Assembly: GCF_014196595.1 (NCBI RefSeq)
Contig: NZ_JACIEA010000001.1
Span: forward strand, 1,172,546 to 1,236,545
DNA length: 64,000 nt
Origin: Sphingorhabdus rigui
GTDB taxonomy: Bacteria; Pseudomonadota; Alphaproteobacteria; Sphingomonadales; Sphingomonadaceae
Direction: 5' to 3'
The notes under the pieces were generated by a model. That model worked only from the letters and a program-made list of their open reading frames with translations, was not told the DNA's origin and did no database searches. Shown piece by piece: positions 43,288-51,901 of this stretch. The first letter of the stretch is position 1, and the number at the start of each line of letters is the position of its first letter. The position numbers and the translations under genes were made by a program.

Positions 43288-44967
43288 TTAACGCGTCATC
43301 TTCTTATAGGTTGCACGATGTGGACGGGTGGCTTCGTCGCCAAGGCGGGCGATTTTGTCTTCTTCGTATGATTCAAAGTTGCCTTCAAACCATTCGACAT
43401 GGCTGTCGCCTTCAAACGCCAAAATATGCGTTGCAAGACGGTCAAGGAAGAAGCGGTCATGGCTGATGACCACGGCGCAACCGGCGAAGCTTTCCAACGC
43501 TTCTTCAAGAGCCGAAAGCGTTTCAACGTCCAAGTCGTTGGTAGGTTCGTCGAGCAGAAGCACGTTGCCGCCTTGCTTCAACATCTTCGCCATGTGCACG
43601 CGGTTGCGTTCACCACCGGACAATAAACCAACCTTTTTCTGCTGATCGGTACCCTTGAAGTTGAACGCACCAACATAAGCGCGGGTCGGCGTTTCATGCT
43701 TGCCCAATTTCATAAAGTCGGCGCCGCCGGAAATTTCTTCCCACACATTCTTGTTGGGGTCGAGATCATCGCGGCTTTGGTCGACAAAGCCCAATCGGAC
43801 AGTTTCACCGATTTCAACTTCACCCGAATCTGGAACTTCCTGACCGGTGATAAGGCGGAACAAGGTCGATTTACCCGCACCGTTTGGACCAATGACGCCA
43901 ACGATGCCGCCCTGCGGAATGGTGAAGGACAGATTTTCAAAGAGCAATTTGTCACCATAGGCCTTGGTCACATTTTTGACCTCAATAACCTTGCTGCCCA
44001 AACGCTCAGGTATCTGAATGACAATCTGCGCTTTGCCGGGTGTGCGGTTTTCCTGGGCCTCGACCAGCTGGTCAAAGGATTTGATACGCGCTTTTGATTT
44101 GGTTTGCCGGGCCTTTGGACTTTGCCGGATCCACTCCAGCTCGTCCTTAATCGCCTTTTGACGGCCAGCGTCTTCACGCGATTCCTGCTCCAGACGCTTC
44201 GCCTTCTTTTCAAGATAGGTCGAATAATTGCCTTCGTAGACAAAATAGCGTCCGCGATCGAGCTCAAGGATCCAGCTGACGACATTATCCAAGAAATAGC
44301 GATCGTGGGTCACGAGAATGACGTTGCCCTTATAATCGACCAAATGCTTTTCCAGCCACGCAACGGACTCTGCGTCCAAGTGGTTGGTCGGTTCGTCGAG
44401 CAACAGAATGTCGGGCTTTTCCAGCAAAAGCCGCGTCAGCGCGATACGGCGCTTTTCACCGCCCGACAGGCTGGTGACGGGGCTGTCGCCGGGAGGGCAA
44501 CGTAGCGCGTCCATAGCGAGCTCCAGCTGGCTATCGAGCGACCAGCCATCGACGGCATCAATCTTTTCCTGAAGCGTGCCCATTTCTTCCATGAGCGCGT
44601 CAAAGTCGGCATCTTCGGGCGGATCGCCCATGATGGTCGAAATCTCGTTAAAACGGTCCACAAGATCGGCAACCGCGCGTACGCCGTCCATGACGTTTTC
44701 CTTGACCGTTTTGTTCGGATCAAGCTCTGGCTCCTGCGCCAGATAGCCAACGCGGATATGTTCGCCGGGCCACGCTTCGCCCGTAAACTCTGTGTCCATT
44801 CCGGCCATGATTTTCATCAGCGTGGATTTACCCGTGCCGTTTGGCCCAACGATGCCGATCTTTGCATCCGGATAGAATTGCAGATTGATGTTGTTGAGGA
44901 CGGGTTTGCTTGCGCCGGGGAAGGTTTTCGTCATTCCCTTCATTACGAAGCTATATTGGGCTGCCAT
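43288..44967 (-). CDS. ettA: Energy-dependent translational throttle EttA
   Basis: A 559-residue ABC-F protein with two ATPase domains. First Walker A GPNGTGKST (41-49) and second GPNGAGKST (near 357); signatures LSGGEKRRIAL and LSGGERNRVHM; Walker B LLLDEPTNHLD and LLLDEPTNDLD. The EttA-type arm insertion between the first domain halves and the E-site tRNA-linker (P-site tRNA interaction motif region) identify it within ABC-F. It regulates the first steps of translation elongation with cell energy. ATG 44967; downstream is a convergent hairpin terminator. Confidence 0.96.
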   Translation of the reverse strand: MAAQYSFVMKGMTKTFPGASKPVLNNINLQFYPDAKIGIVGPNGTGKSTLMKIMAGMDTEFTGEAWPGEHIRVGYLAQEPELDPNKTVKENVMDGVRAVADLVDRFNEISTIMGDPPEDADFDALMEEMGTLQEKIDAVDGWSLDSQLELAMDALRCPPGDSPVTSLSGGEKRRIALTRLLLEKPDILLLDEPTNHLDAESVAWLEKHLVDYKGNVILVTHDRYFLDNVVSWILELDRGRYFVYEGNYSTYLEKKAKRLEQESREDAGRQKAIKDELEWIRQSPKARQTKSKARIKSFDQLVEAQENRTPGKAQIVIQIPERLGSKVIEVKNVTKAYGDKLLFENLSFTIPQGGIVGVIGPNGAGKSTLFRLITGQEVPDSGEVEIGETVRLGFVDQSRDDLDPNKNVWEEISGGADFMKLGKHETPTRAYVGAFNFKGTDQQKKVGLLSGGERNRVHMAKMLKQGGNVLLLDEPTNDLDVETLSALEEALESFAGCAVVISHDRFFLDRLATHILAFEGDSHVEWFEGNFESYEEDKIARLGDEATRPHRATYKKMTR

Positions 44968-45081
44968 GGGCTTTAATTCCTGTGTTGCATTACTTTTGAT
45001 TTGGCCGCTTCCCTAGCTATCTGCGCGTTTCGCCGCAAGGTGGGATTGCAAATCCCGACGATGCGATTAAGCCTGCCAAGC

Positions 45082-46479
45082 ATGAAGAAAAACATCCTAT
45101 TGCTCGCCGCAGCCTCCACGCTGTTCCTTTCGCCATCACTCGCCCTTGGCGCGCCTGCGTCGCCGGACAGCGCTTCAGTCGCATCGATCCGCGACAAAGC
45201 GTTGCAGAGTGACAGTTTCGCCTATGAAATCGTCGAAGGGCTCACCACCGAAATCGGCCCACGGCAGGGCGGCACCGAAGCGGAAGCACGCGCACGGACT
45301 TGGTCGGTCAGCAAGCTGAAGGCGCTGGGTTTTGATAATGTCCGCATCGAAGAATATCAGATGCCCACATGGGTACGCGGCGAAGAAACCGCATCCATCG
45401 TCGCGCCCTATCCGCAGAAACTCGCCATTGCCGCATTGGGCAATAGCGGCAGCACCGGTGAAGCCGGGCTGGAAGCTGAAATTGTATATTTCCCGACGAT
45501 TGATGATTTGCGCGCAGCCCCCGATGGCAGCTTGAAAGGCAAGATTGCCTTTGTCAGCCACAATATGAAAGCCACGCAGGACGGCAGCAGTTATGGCGCA
45601 TTTGGCCCTGCCCGCTTTGTCGGTCCGAACATCGCCGCGAAAAAGGGTGCGGCGGCCATCGTCATCCGTTCAATCGGAACCGATTATCATCGCAACCCGC
45701 ACACGGGAAACACCAACTTTGATCCCGGCGTCACGCCCATTCCGGCTGGTGCATTGTCGATACCCGACGCTGAAAATCTGGAGCGGATGATTGCGCGCGG
45801 TAAGCCTGTGCGGTTGAAACTGAAGCTGACCCCAAAAAATGTCGGGATGCAGACATCAGGCAATGTTTTGGCCGAAGTTAAGGGTTCGAACCCCGATCTG
45901 CCCATGATTGTTATCGCCTGCCATCTGGATAGCTGGGACCTTGGGACCGGCGCCATTGATGACGCCGCAGGTTGCGGTATCATCGGGGCAGCGGCCAAGC
46001 ATTTGCAATCGATGGGCCAACCCAAGCGCACCGTACGCCTGCTGTGGGCTGGCGCGGAAGAAGTCGGCATTTGGGGTGGCCGGGATTATGGCGCGAAGCA
46101 CGCGAATGAGCCCCATGCCTTCGCGATGGAATCGGATTTCGGCGCGGGCAAAGTCTGGGCCGTTGATTTCCGCCTGCCCGAAAGCGCGTCGGCGCTTCGC
46201 GGTCAGATCGTTTCTGCATTGGCGCCGCTGGGCGTTGTTCCGCGCAAGGAATTGGCCGGTGGCGGCGCGGATGTTGGCGCTATCATCGCGGCGCAGAAAT
46301 TGGGCATCATTGACCTGCAGCAAGATGGTACGAAATATTTCGACCTGCACCACACGCCCGACGATACGCTCGACAAGATCGACAAAGCCGAATTGCGTCA
46401 GAACGTGGCTGCATGGGTTGCGACCTTGGCGCTCGTTGCAAATTATGACGGCGAACTAAAGCCAGAGGCGGCGCGTTGA
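45082..46479 (+). CDS. Secreted M28-family metallopeptidase
   Basis: An approximately 465-residue enzyme with a signal peptide (MKKNILLLAAASTLFLSPSLALGAPA), a PA-like insert (about 140-240) and the M28 peptidase domain. Zinc ligands are visible in IACHLDSWDLGTGAIDDAAG, AGAEEVGIWGG (catalytic Glu pair), ESDFGAG and HHTPDDTLDKID. It resembles periplasmic carboxypeptidase Q/aminopeptidases. The start at ATG 45082 is chosen as it begins the signal peptide; ATG 45061 adds seven residues. It overlaps the next small lipoprotein by 4 bases. Confidence 0.9.
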   Translation: MKKNILLLAAASTLFLSPSLALGAPASPDSASVASIRDKALQSDSFAYEIVEGLTTEIGPRQGGTEAEARARTWSVSKLKALGFDNVRIEEYQMPTWVRGEETASIVAPYPQKLAIAALGNSGSTGEAGLEAEIVYFPTIDDLRAAPDGSLKGKIAFVSHNMKATQDGSSYGAFGPARFVGPNIAAKKGAAAIVIRSIGTDYHRNPHTGNTNFDPGVTPIPAGALSIPDAENLERMIARGKPVRLKLKLTPKNVGMQTSGNVLAEVKGSNPDLPMIVIACHLDSWDLGTGAIDDAAGCGIIGAAAKHLQSMGQPKRTVRLLWAGAEEVGIWGGRDYGAKHANEPHAFAMESDFGAGKVWAVDFRLPESASALRGQIVSALAPLGVVPRKELAGGGADVGAIIAAQKLGIIDLQQDGTKYFDLHHTPDDTLDKIDKAELRQNVAAWVATLALVANYDGELKPEAAR

Positions 46480-46712
46480 AACACGCTTTTGTCTTGGCGC
46501 TCATGCTTATGGTTGGGGGCTGTGGTGACACGGCCCCAACCGAAGCGGGCAAGCCTGACGACGCGGGCACGCCAGCGGTCACACAGAAAGATGAGCTGGC
46601 TCAGCAGAAGCTGACGATTGAACAAGCCGCCGAAGAGGCAACGAAGCTTATTGAGGCGGATGCGAAGGCTGAAATTGACGCGGCCGATGCAAGTGGCGGC
46701 GCGGCGCAGTAA
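46476..46712 (+). CDS. Small lipoprotein
   Basis: A 78-residue protein with a lipoprotein signal peptide MKHAFVLALMLMVGGCGDT (Cys16 modified) and an acidic, Ala-rich helical tail (EQAAEEATKLIEADAKAEIDAAD). The start codon is TTG at 46476, which overlaps the peptidase stop by four bases (TTGA). It has no recognised family. Being coupled to the peptidase, it may anchor or assist it at the membrane, which is only inference. Confidence 0.65.
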   Translation: MKHAFVLALMLMVGGCGDTAPTEAGKPDDAGTPAVTQKDELAQQKLTIEQAAEEATKLIEADAKAEIDAADASGGAAQ

Positions 46713-46780
46713 GTACTCTCTCGCCGGACGGGTCACTGAGAACCGTCAAAAATCTGCCAAAATGTCTCTGCTGAGATACA

Positions 46781-46799
46781 ATGTGCGATCACCGCACAT
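46781..46799. terminator. Inverted repeat downstream of the small lipoprotein gene
   Basis: ATGTGCG (46781-46787) and CGCACAT (46793-46799) form a perfect 7-bp stem with a 5-base loop. No U-run follows. Its arm sequence resembles the repeat at 11040-11073, which also follows a peptidase-like gene. Confidence 0.35.
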
Positions 46800-46852
46800 G
46801 CTATGCGCGATGAAACCATCGATAGCCGTGATCTGTCTAAAAATTTCCGAAG

Positions 46853-46932
<80 letters not shown>

Positions 46933-46999
46933 ACATGGGATCACTGGTATAACAATGTCCGCGCGGCTGGCTGCCTGCCAAATTCCACAAAAGTGAAAC

Positions 47000-47076
47000 T
47001 GGTGGGCCCGGAGGGACTCGAACCCCCGACCTAGCCGTTATGAGCGGCCAGCTCTAACCAACTGAGCTACAGGCCC
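47000..47076 (-). tRNA. tRNA with CAT anticodon, probably tRNA-Ile2 (alternatively tRNA-Met)
   Basis: A 77-base reverse-strand tRNA with encoded CCA; acceptor GGGCCTG pairs with CGGGCCC, anticodon loop CTCATAA (CAT). The C4-G69 and C5-G68 pairs and the GCTCATAAC loop context favour the TilS-lysidinylated tRNA-Ile for AUA codons over elongator Met, but sequence alone cannot settle it. Confidence 0.9.
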
Positions 47077-47293
47077 TGACCGGCTCGCCAACTGCCTGCG
47101 CGCCGATAGCCGAACTTTGGGCGCGCTTGCAAGCCTTTATCTCATCAAAAAGATTTAAATCCGTTGGCATTTACAATTTCCGCCATCCTTGTCGGTCGAA
47201 CGCCGCTTCCCGCAAGTGGCAAAATCCGCCGTCCCACACATTATTAAGCTGCTCAAGCTGATTGGCATCGCCCCCCACTGCCGCGCCATATCA

Positions 47294-48937
47294 TTATCGC
47301 TCTTGGTCCATTAATCCGGTTCGCCCGTCATTGACGGCTGGAAGCGACACGATCAGCGCTTGATTGTAAAAACGTAAATCCCCGCCAACATTTCGTGCAA
47401 GGCTGCGCACAAGGCGTAACGAAAAGCCTAACCCAAGCAATGGCGCGTCATGAGAATCATCGAGCGGGCCGGAACCGAAAAGTTCGCTCTCGTCCATATC
47501 GGCAAGCTTTTTAGGCAAGCTAAGCACGAAACGGTTAACCGCGTTCAACCCGCGCTCCGTCCGGAAACGACCATCGAGGATTTCGCCCGGCTCGCAGCCG
47601 ATGATGACGGCAGACAACAAGCGCGAAAAAAGACGTTCCGCCAGATGGTTATCCAAAGCAAATGGCCGAACCGGATGGGCATGGACCAAGTTCAGGGTAA
47701 CGTGCAAAACGTCGCTCAATTCGTAGAGCCGCTCTGCCAACCGAAGCGACAGCCAGTCACAATTCGTCGAACCGATCTTCGTTGCGTAGGATCCGGTCTC
47801 AATTTTTGCAGCGGTTGAAAGATCATCAAAGCCAGACAGCAAGCGCTCGGCATCGCGCAGGATGTTACCGGCTATTGTGCGATATTCCTCGTTAACAGGT
47901 CCAAAGAGTTGCTGTTCAATAATTTCGGAAAAGCCAATAATGGCGCCCAACGGCGTGCGCAGTTCGTGCAACAATTGCTGGATATTATCCGCATCATTGG
48001 CTCCGCCTTCAGAAATGTGCGCGACTTCCGCGAGATTGGGACGACGCAATATCCCGCGATAGCCGTTGAACCGTCCGCTGGCAGGTTCAAAAAACGGTGC
48101 AGCGTTGATCCGCCAGTCCCCGGCAATGGCAGGCGTTCCGCATAGGCGCATGCGCGCATTTTCAAGCGGCATTTTTTGCCGAAAGGCAGCGGCGCCATAA
48201 CCATCTGGTCCAGGCCCCTCGTCATATGCGGGTTCACCGATATCCACGCCGACAACCGCCCCCGCAGGCGCGCCTTCAATCCAGCTGATGGTGCCATATT
48301 CGTCGGTTTCGAAGCGAATTTCGTCAATAGGTTCGTAAAACGAAACGTCGTGTTCGATAGACGCCTCAGCCAGCATTTCGGCCGGCTCGTGCTGTTCACG
48401 CGTAAGCCGCAGTTTTTCGATACGTTCAACAATATCGCGGATTTGCACAGCTTGCGGTGCGGGCACGACCGCCTCGCGTTCGGTTTCATCGAAAGACAAC
48501 ACAAAGTCTGCGGACGACCAAGCACGAAGCGCACGCAGGGTCACGGGGCCAATATCCTTGCGGTTGCGCAAGAATCCGCGCGCGCGGGTGGACATATGGG
48601 GGACGATATCTGCCCATTCCATGTCATTCAGCCGCGCGCCGCTCACCGCCGCTGCGGCAACCGCCGGAACATCGTCCGATAGAAGCAAAAGCAAAGGCGC
48701 AGAGCACAGTCGGCCAGATAAAGCGCGTATACATTGTTCGCGGACGGTTGAAGGAACCACGTCCATGAACTGCCGCACCTTTTGCAAGCCGGAGGCGACC
48801 GCAGACGGGTCAAAATTGGACGGATTTTGCGCTAATATATCAACAAGTTGTTGCCATTTTACTGACAAGCCAATGGCATCATCTTCCGCCTGACGCAAAG
48901 TGGTTTGAAGGCGATCGTCAAAGCGCAAATTCGGCAA
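47294..48937 (-). CDS. Cytoplasmic sensor histidine kinase
   Basis: A 547-residue protein without membrane helices. The N-terminal two-thirds (about 1-310) contain a helical region and a PAS-like part (FDETEREAVV, YEPIDEIRFE, WIEGAPAGAVVGVDIG). HisKA is QLLHELRTPLGAIIGFSEII with H324. The C-terminal HATPase region is degenerate: the N box is hard to find and the G box reads LLGLGFSLRLVRSLA. So it may be a kinase with low activity or a phosphatase. A TTG at 48937 opens the frame after a TAG at 48943, with an AGGA just before it. No cognate response regulator is adjacent. Confidence 0.78.
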   Translation of the reverse strand: MPNLRFDDRLQTTLRQAEDDAIGLSVKWQQLVDILAQNPSNFDPSAVASGLQKVRQFMDVVPSTVREQCIRALSGRLCSAPLLLLLSDDVPAVAAAAVSGARLNDMEWADIVPHMSTRARGFLRNRKDIGPVTLRALRAWSSADFVLSFDETEREAVVPAPQAVQIRDIVERIEKLRLTREQHEPAEMLAEASIEHDVSFYEPIDEIRFETDEYGTISWIEGAPAGAVVGVDIGEPAYDEGPGPDGYGAAAFRQKMPLENARMRLCGTPAIAGDWRINAAPFFEPASGRFNGYRGILRRPNLAEVAHISEGGANDADNIQQLLHELRTPLGAIIGFSEIIEQQLFGPVNEEYRTIAGNILRDAERLLSGFDDLSTAAKIETGSYATKIGSTNCDWLSLRLAERLYELSDVLHVTLNLVHAHPVRPFALDNHLAERLFSRLLSAVIIGCEPGEILDGRFRTERGLNAVNRFVLSLPKKLADMDESELFGSGPLDDSHDAPLLGLGFSLRLVRSLARNVGGDLRFYNQALIVSLPAVNDGRTGLMDQER

Positions 48938-49038
48938 GTCCTAATGGTACATTATCCGTGTGATTGACGTGGAATAAACCGATATCAGGACGTGCAAAAG
49001 CGGCAAAATTGATGCGTCACACTTTGGGACAATTGCAA

Positions 49039-49058
49039 TATAATATAATTATATTATA
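49039..49058. promoter_or_regulatory. Perfect 20-bp A+T palindrome before the Lrp/AsnC gene
   Basis: TATAATATAATTATATTATA reads identically on both strands and lies 37 bases before the ATG. Lrp/AsnC regulators often bind A+T-rich palindromes near their own gene, so autoregulation is likely. It also overlaps possible promoter -10 sites. Confidence 0.6.
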
Positions 49059-49094
49059 ACATGGCGGCATAATGGAAATGGAAATAACAAGATA

Positions 49095-49571
49095 ATGGCT
49101 AATATGAACCTCGATGCGATAGATATGAAGCTTTTGGCGGAATTGCAGGCTGACGGTCGCATTACCAATGTCGAGCTTGCAACCAAGGTTGGGTTGACCG
49201 CCCCGCCATGCTTGCGACGTATGCGTGCGCTGGAACAGTCGGGGACGATTAAATCCTACCACGCAGATGTCGACGCCAGCGCGTTGGGCTACACAATCAC
49301 CGTGTTTGCCATGGTCAGCTTAAAAAGTCAGGCTGAAGAAGATCTGAAGGCGTTTGAACAGCATGTTCGGGCGCTCCCCGATGTGCGCGAATGCCACATG
49401 CTGAATGGCGAAATTGATTTCATCCTCAAAATCGTTGCGCGCGATCTGCAGTCATTTCAGGAATTCCTGACATCGCAGTTAACGTCCGCACCTAATGTAA
49501 ACAGCGTTAAAACGTCGCTGACCATTCGCACCGCAAAAGACGAACCCGGCGTACCAATACCCATGGCATAA
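49095..49571 (+). CDS. Lrp/AsnC-family transcriptional regulator
   Basis: A 158-residue regulator: N-terminal winged helix-turn-helix (about 5-55; LDAIDMKLLAELQADGRITNVELATKVGL, CLRRMRALEQSG) and a C-terminal RAM ligand-binding domain (ITVFAMVSLKSQ, ECHMLNGEIDFILKIVARD). The family responds to amino acids and controls their metabolism. No regulated gene can be named. A perfect palindrome upstream suggests autoregulation, and a strong bidirectional terminator separates it from the convergent TPR gene. Confidence 0.93.
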   Translation: MANMNLDAIDMKLLAELQADGRITNVELATKVGLTAPPCLRRMRALEQSGTIKSYHADVDASALGYTITVFAMVSLKSQAEEDLKAFEQHVRALPDVRECHMLNGEIDFILKIVARDLQSFQEFLTSQLTSAPNVNSVKTSLTIRTAKDEPGVPIPMA

Positions 49572-49601
49572 AAAAAGGGCCCGATTGCTCAGGCCCTTTT
49601 T
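49572..49601. terminator. Bidirectional Rho-independent terminator
   Basis: AAAAAGGGCC (49572-49581) pairs with GGCCCTTTTT (49592-49601) around a 10-base loop. It serves the Lrp gene and the convergent TPR gene. Confidence 0.93.
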
Positions 49602-49619
49602 CATGATGTATCCCAAAGC

Positions 49620-50951
49620 TTAAGTCGCTGGCGTTGCCGAAGGCGCCGCGGCTGGTGCGGGCTTTTCCAAATGGTTGATGTACATCACCCAATATTCGGC
49701 AATTGCCTTGCGGTTTCCACCAGTGATCTGCGCGAAATCGGCCTTCGCGCCAGCATAATCGCCGAGCATGGTTTTCGACATGGCAAGGCGGAAGCGGGTG
49801 CGGTCGGTCTGGTTTCCGCCATCCTTATCAAGCACTGGCCCCTTGCTTATAGCTGTTTCGTAGAGGTCCTTGGCTGTCTTATAATCCTTGTGTGAGAAGA
49901 ATGAGTCGCCTGTCAGCGTCGCCAGCATAGCTTTAGGGCTCGCCTTTGCCGGTGCGATCGTTCCCGCCAATGTACGGGTATCTTCCGCCAAACGTGCCTT
50001 GGCTTCATTGTAACGCTCGCTAAAGGTCACGTTGTTGCGTGAAATGATGCCCTTTGCGAAGCCCTCATCCAAGACGGAAACGGCCTCTGCAGGATAGCGC
50101 ACGCCGACATAGCTTAAGCTGTCGAGATATTCGGCATATTCTTGTTGAAAGCGCAAACCATTGGTCGCGCGCATCAAACGCATGAGGTCAAGCGACTCTT
50201 CAGGGTTCGTGTCGAGCGAACGATTGAAGAACGCAAGGGCATCATGCCAGTAATCGGGGTTATTCTCGGCGATCACCAAATCCTTATAGAAATTGGCGGC
50301 ACCGGCATAATCTTTCGCTTTCGCAGAAAGGTTGGCGGCACGGACGACATAGCCTTTGTTAACCGCTCCAGCTGCCTTGCTCGCTGCAATGGCCTTGCCA
50401 ATCCAGGCGATAGCGTCAGCATCCTTATTCTGCTGCGACATGGCGTTGGAAATCAAAAACTCAATGTTGTTGGCGCGGTAACCAAGGTTGTACGCATCCA
50501 ACATATTCTTTTCAGCGTCAGCAAATTTCTTGCCATCATAGGCAATCGCACCTTTGCGGAACGTATATGCCTGCTTCATTTCAACAGGCGTCGTCGCAGA
50601 AGCGAGCAACAGATCGATACCCTGATCCTGCAATGCGCTGTCTTTCGCCGCCACGCCGATGTTCACGGCCAATATCCCAGCTTCATAACGGTCGTCATCA
50701 TTGGCAATGGCGGCAAGAATCTTCGGAAATTCAACCTTCGCTGCGGCTGCATCCTTGGTTTTGTTCAAAAGATTGGCAACAGGCATGTATGCCGCGATGA
50801 ACGGTTTGGAATAATTTCTCTTGGGAGCCGCAGGCGTGGCTTCCTTCCCCTTTTTTTCCTTTTTGGGCTTTTCATCGGACTGCGCAAAAGCAGGCGCAGC
50901 GGTTATAGCGGCGAATGAAAGTGCAAGGGCAAATTTTGAAACCAGCTTCAT
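49620..50951 (-). CDS. Periplasmic TPR-repeat protein
   Basis: A 443-residue protein with a signal peptide (cleavage SAFAQ, about residue 23), a Lys-rich linker (EKPKKEKKGKE), and a long helical repeat region with TPR-like units (AIAYDGKKFADAEKNMLDAYNLG, KDYAGAANFYKDLVIAENN, HKDYKTAKDLYETAISKG, LGDYAGAKADFAQITGG), ending in an Ala/Pro-rich tail. A scaffold role in the periplasm is likely; no partner is visible. ATG 50951 is supported by the signal peptide. It reads toward the shared terminator. Confidence 0.8.
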   Translation of the reverse strand: MKLVSKFALALSFAAITAAPAFAQSDEKPKKEKKGKEATPAAPKRNYSKPFIAAYMPVANLLNKTKDAAAAKVEFPKILAAIANDDDRYEAGILAVNIGVAAKDSALQDQGIDLLLASATTPVEMKQAYTFRKGAIAYDGKKFADAEKNMLDAYNLGYRANNIEFLISNAMSQQNKDADAIAWIGKAIAASKAAGAVNKGYVVRAANLSAKAKDYAGAANFYKDLVIAENNPDYWHDALAFFNRSLDTNPEESLDLMRLMRATNGLRFQQEYAEYLDSLSYVGVRYPAEAVSVLDEGFAKGIISRNNVTFSERYNEAKARLAEDTRTLAGTIAPAKASPKAMLATLTGDSFFSHKDYKTAKDLYETAISKGPVLDKDGGNQTDRTRFRLAMSKTMLGDYAGAKADFAQITGGNRKAIAEYWVMYINHLEKPAPAAAPSATPAT

Positions 50952-51084
50952 TTAACTCTCCGGGACTAGTGGTGTATTGCCATGGGCTTTGGTTAACGTC
51001 GTGTATAGGACCTTGCCATCTTCAGTGCAATTGACATAGCGCAGTCGCATGAATTCCCGTTGAACGAACCAGAGGAAAATTCAA

Positions 51085-51774
51085 GTGCCTGAACGTACCG
51101 CAGTGATAATTGGCGCACGTGGTGGCATTGGTGCCGCGCTCGCCGATGCTTTGGATGCGGGCGATCAATATGACCGCGTCATTCGGCTGCATCGGACAAG
51201 CGTGCCCGCGATAGACATATTGGACGAGGCAAGCATAGCCGCCGCAGCAAGCGATTTGGCAGGCACAGCGCCGCAATTGGTCATCGTGGCCACAGGGTTG
51301 CTGCACACAGCCGCCAAAGGGCCAGAAAAAACCCTGCGCGAGCTTGATCCGGAATGGATGATGGAAAACTACCGCATCAATGCGGTTGGCCCGGCTTTGG
51401 TGGCGAAACATTTTCTGCCGATCATGGCCAAGCAAGGCCCGGTCTGCTTTGCGGCGCTTTCCGCCCGCGTGGGCAGCATTTCGGACAATCGCCTTGGCGG
51501 ATGGCATAGCTATCGCGCGTCGAAATCCGCGCTCAATATGTTCATCCGCAACATTGCGATCGAATGGCAGCGCAAAAATGCACAGTCGGTTGTGGTCGCC
51601 CTGCACCCCGGCACTGTCGAAACGCAGCTGAGCGCGCCATTTAAGGGCAATCCGGCGCACGAACGCTTCGTCCCTGCCCGCGCTGCTGCGGATATGCTTG
51701 CCGTGCTTGCAAGCCTGAAGCCCGAGCAAAGCGGCCAGATTTTTGCTTATGATGGCAGCGTTGTCGCCCCCTAA
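51085..51774 (+). CDS. Short-chain dehydrogenase/reductase
   Basis: A 229-residue SDR. The nucleotide-binding motif is IIGARGGIGAAL, NAG-equivalent region ATGLLHT, and the catalytic YxxxK is WHSYRASKSALN. Its C-terminal HPGTVETQL and GQIFAYDG are CsgA-like. NAD(P) preference cannot be decided; substrate unknown. GTG start at 51085 with AGAGGA eight bases upstream. It precedes gyrA by 128 bases containing a DnaA-box-like site. Confidence 0.87.
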   Translation: MPERTAVIIGARGGIGAALADALDAGDQYDRVIRLHRTSVPAIDILDEASIAAAASDLAGTAPQLVIVATGLLHTAAKGPEKTLRELDPEWMMENYRINAVGPALVAKHFLPIMAKQGPVCFAALSARVGSISDNRLGGWHSYRASKSALNMFIRNIAIEWQRKNAQSVVVALHPGTVETQLSAPFKGNPAHERFVPARAAADMLAVLASLKPEQSGQIFAYDGSVVAP

Positions 51775-51794
51775 CCCACACCACTGCGTGAATC

Positions 51795-51803
51795 TGTGGA
51801 TAA
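51795..51803 (-). promoter_or_regulatory. DnaA box upstream of gyrA
   Basis: TGTGGATAA, the reverse complement of the consensus DnaA box TTATCCACA, lies 99 bases before the gyrA GTG. A single box may couple gyrA expression to DnaA; binding is unproven. Confidence 0.5.
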
Positions 51804-51839
51804 GCTGTAGACAACACCCCTATTTGGGCAGTCGCTTGT

Positions 51840-51851
51840 GGTCATATGACC
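51840..51851. promoter_or_regulatory. 12-bp palindrome upstream of gyrA
   Basis: GGTCATATGACC, a perfect palindrome 51 bases before the gyrA start. It may be an operator for a dimeric regulator; no known target motif is matched. Confidence 0.45.
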
Positions 51852-51901
51852 GACTTGGGTCTATGGGTTAGTTACCCAAAAAATATAAGGATTTTCGCGC
51901 T

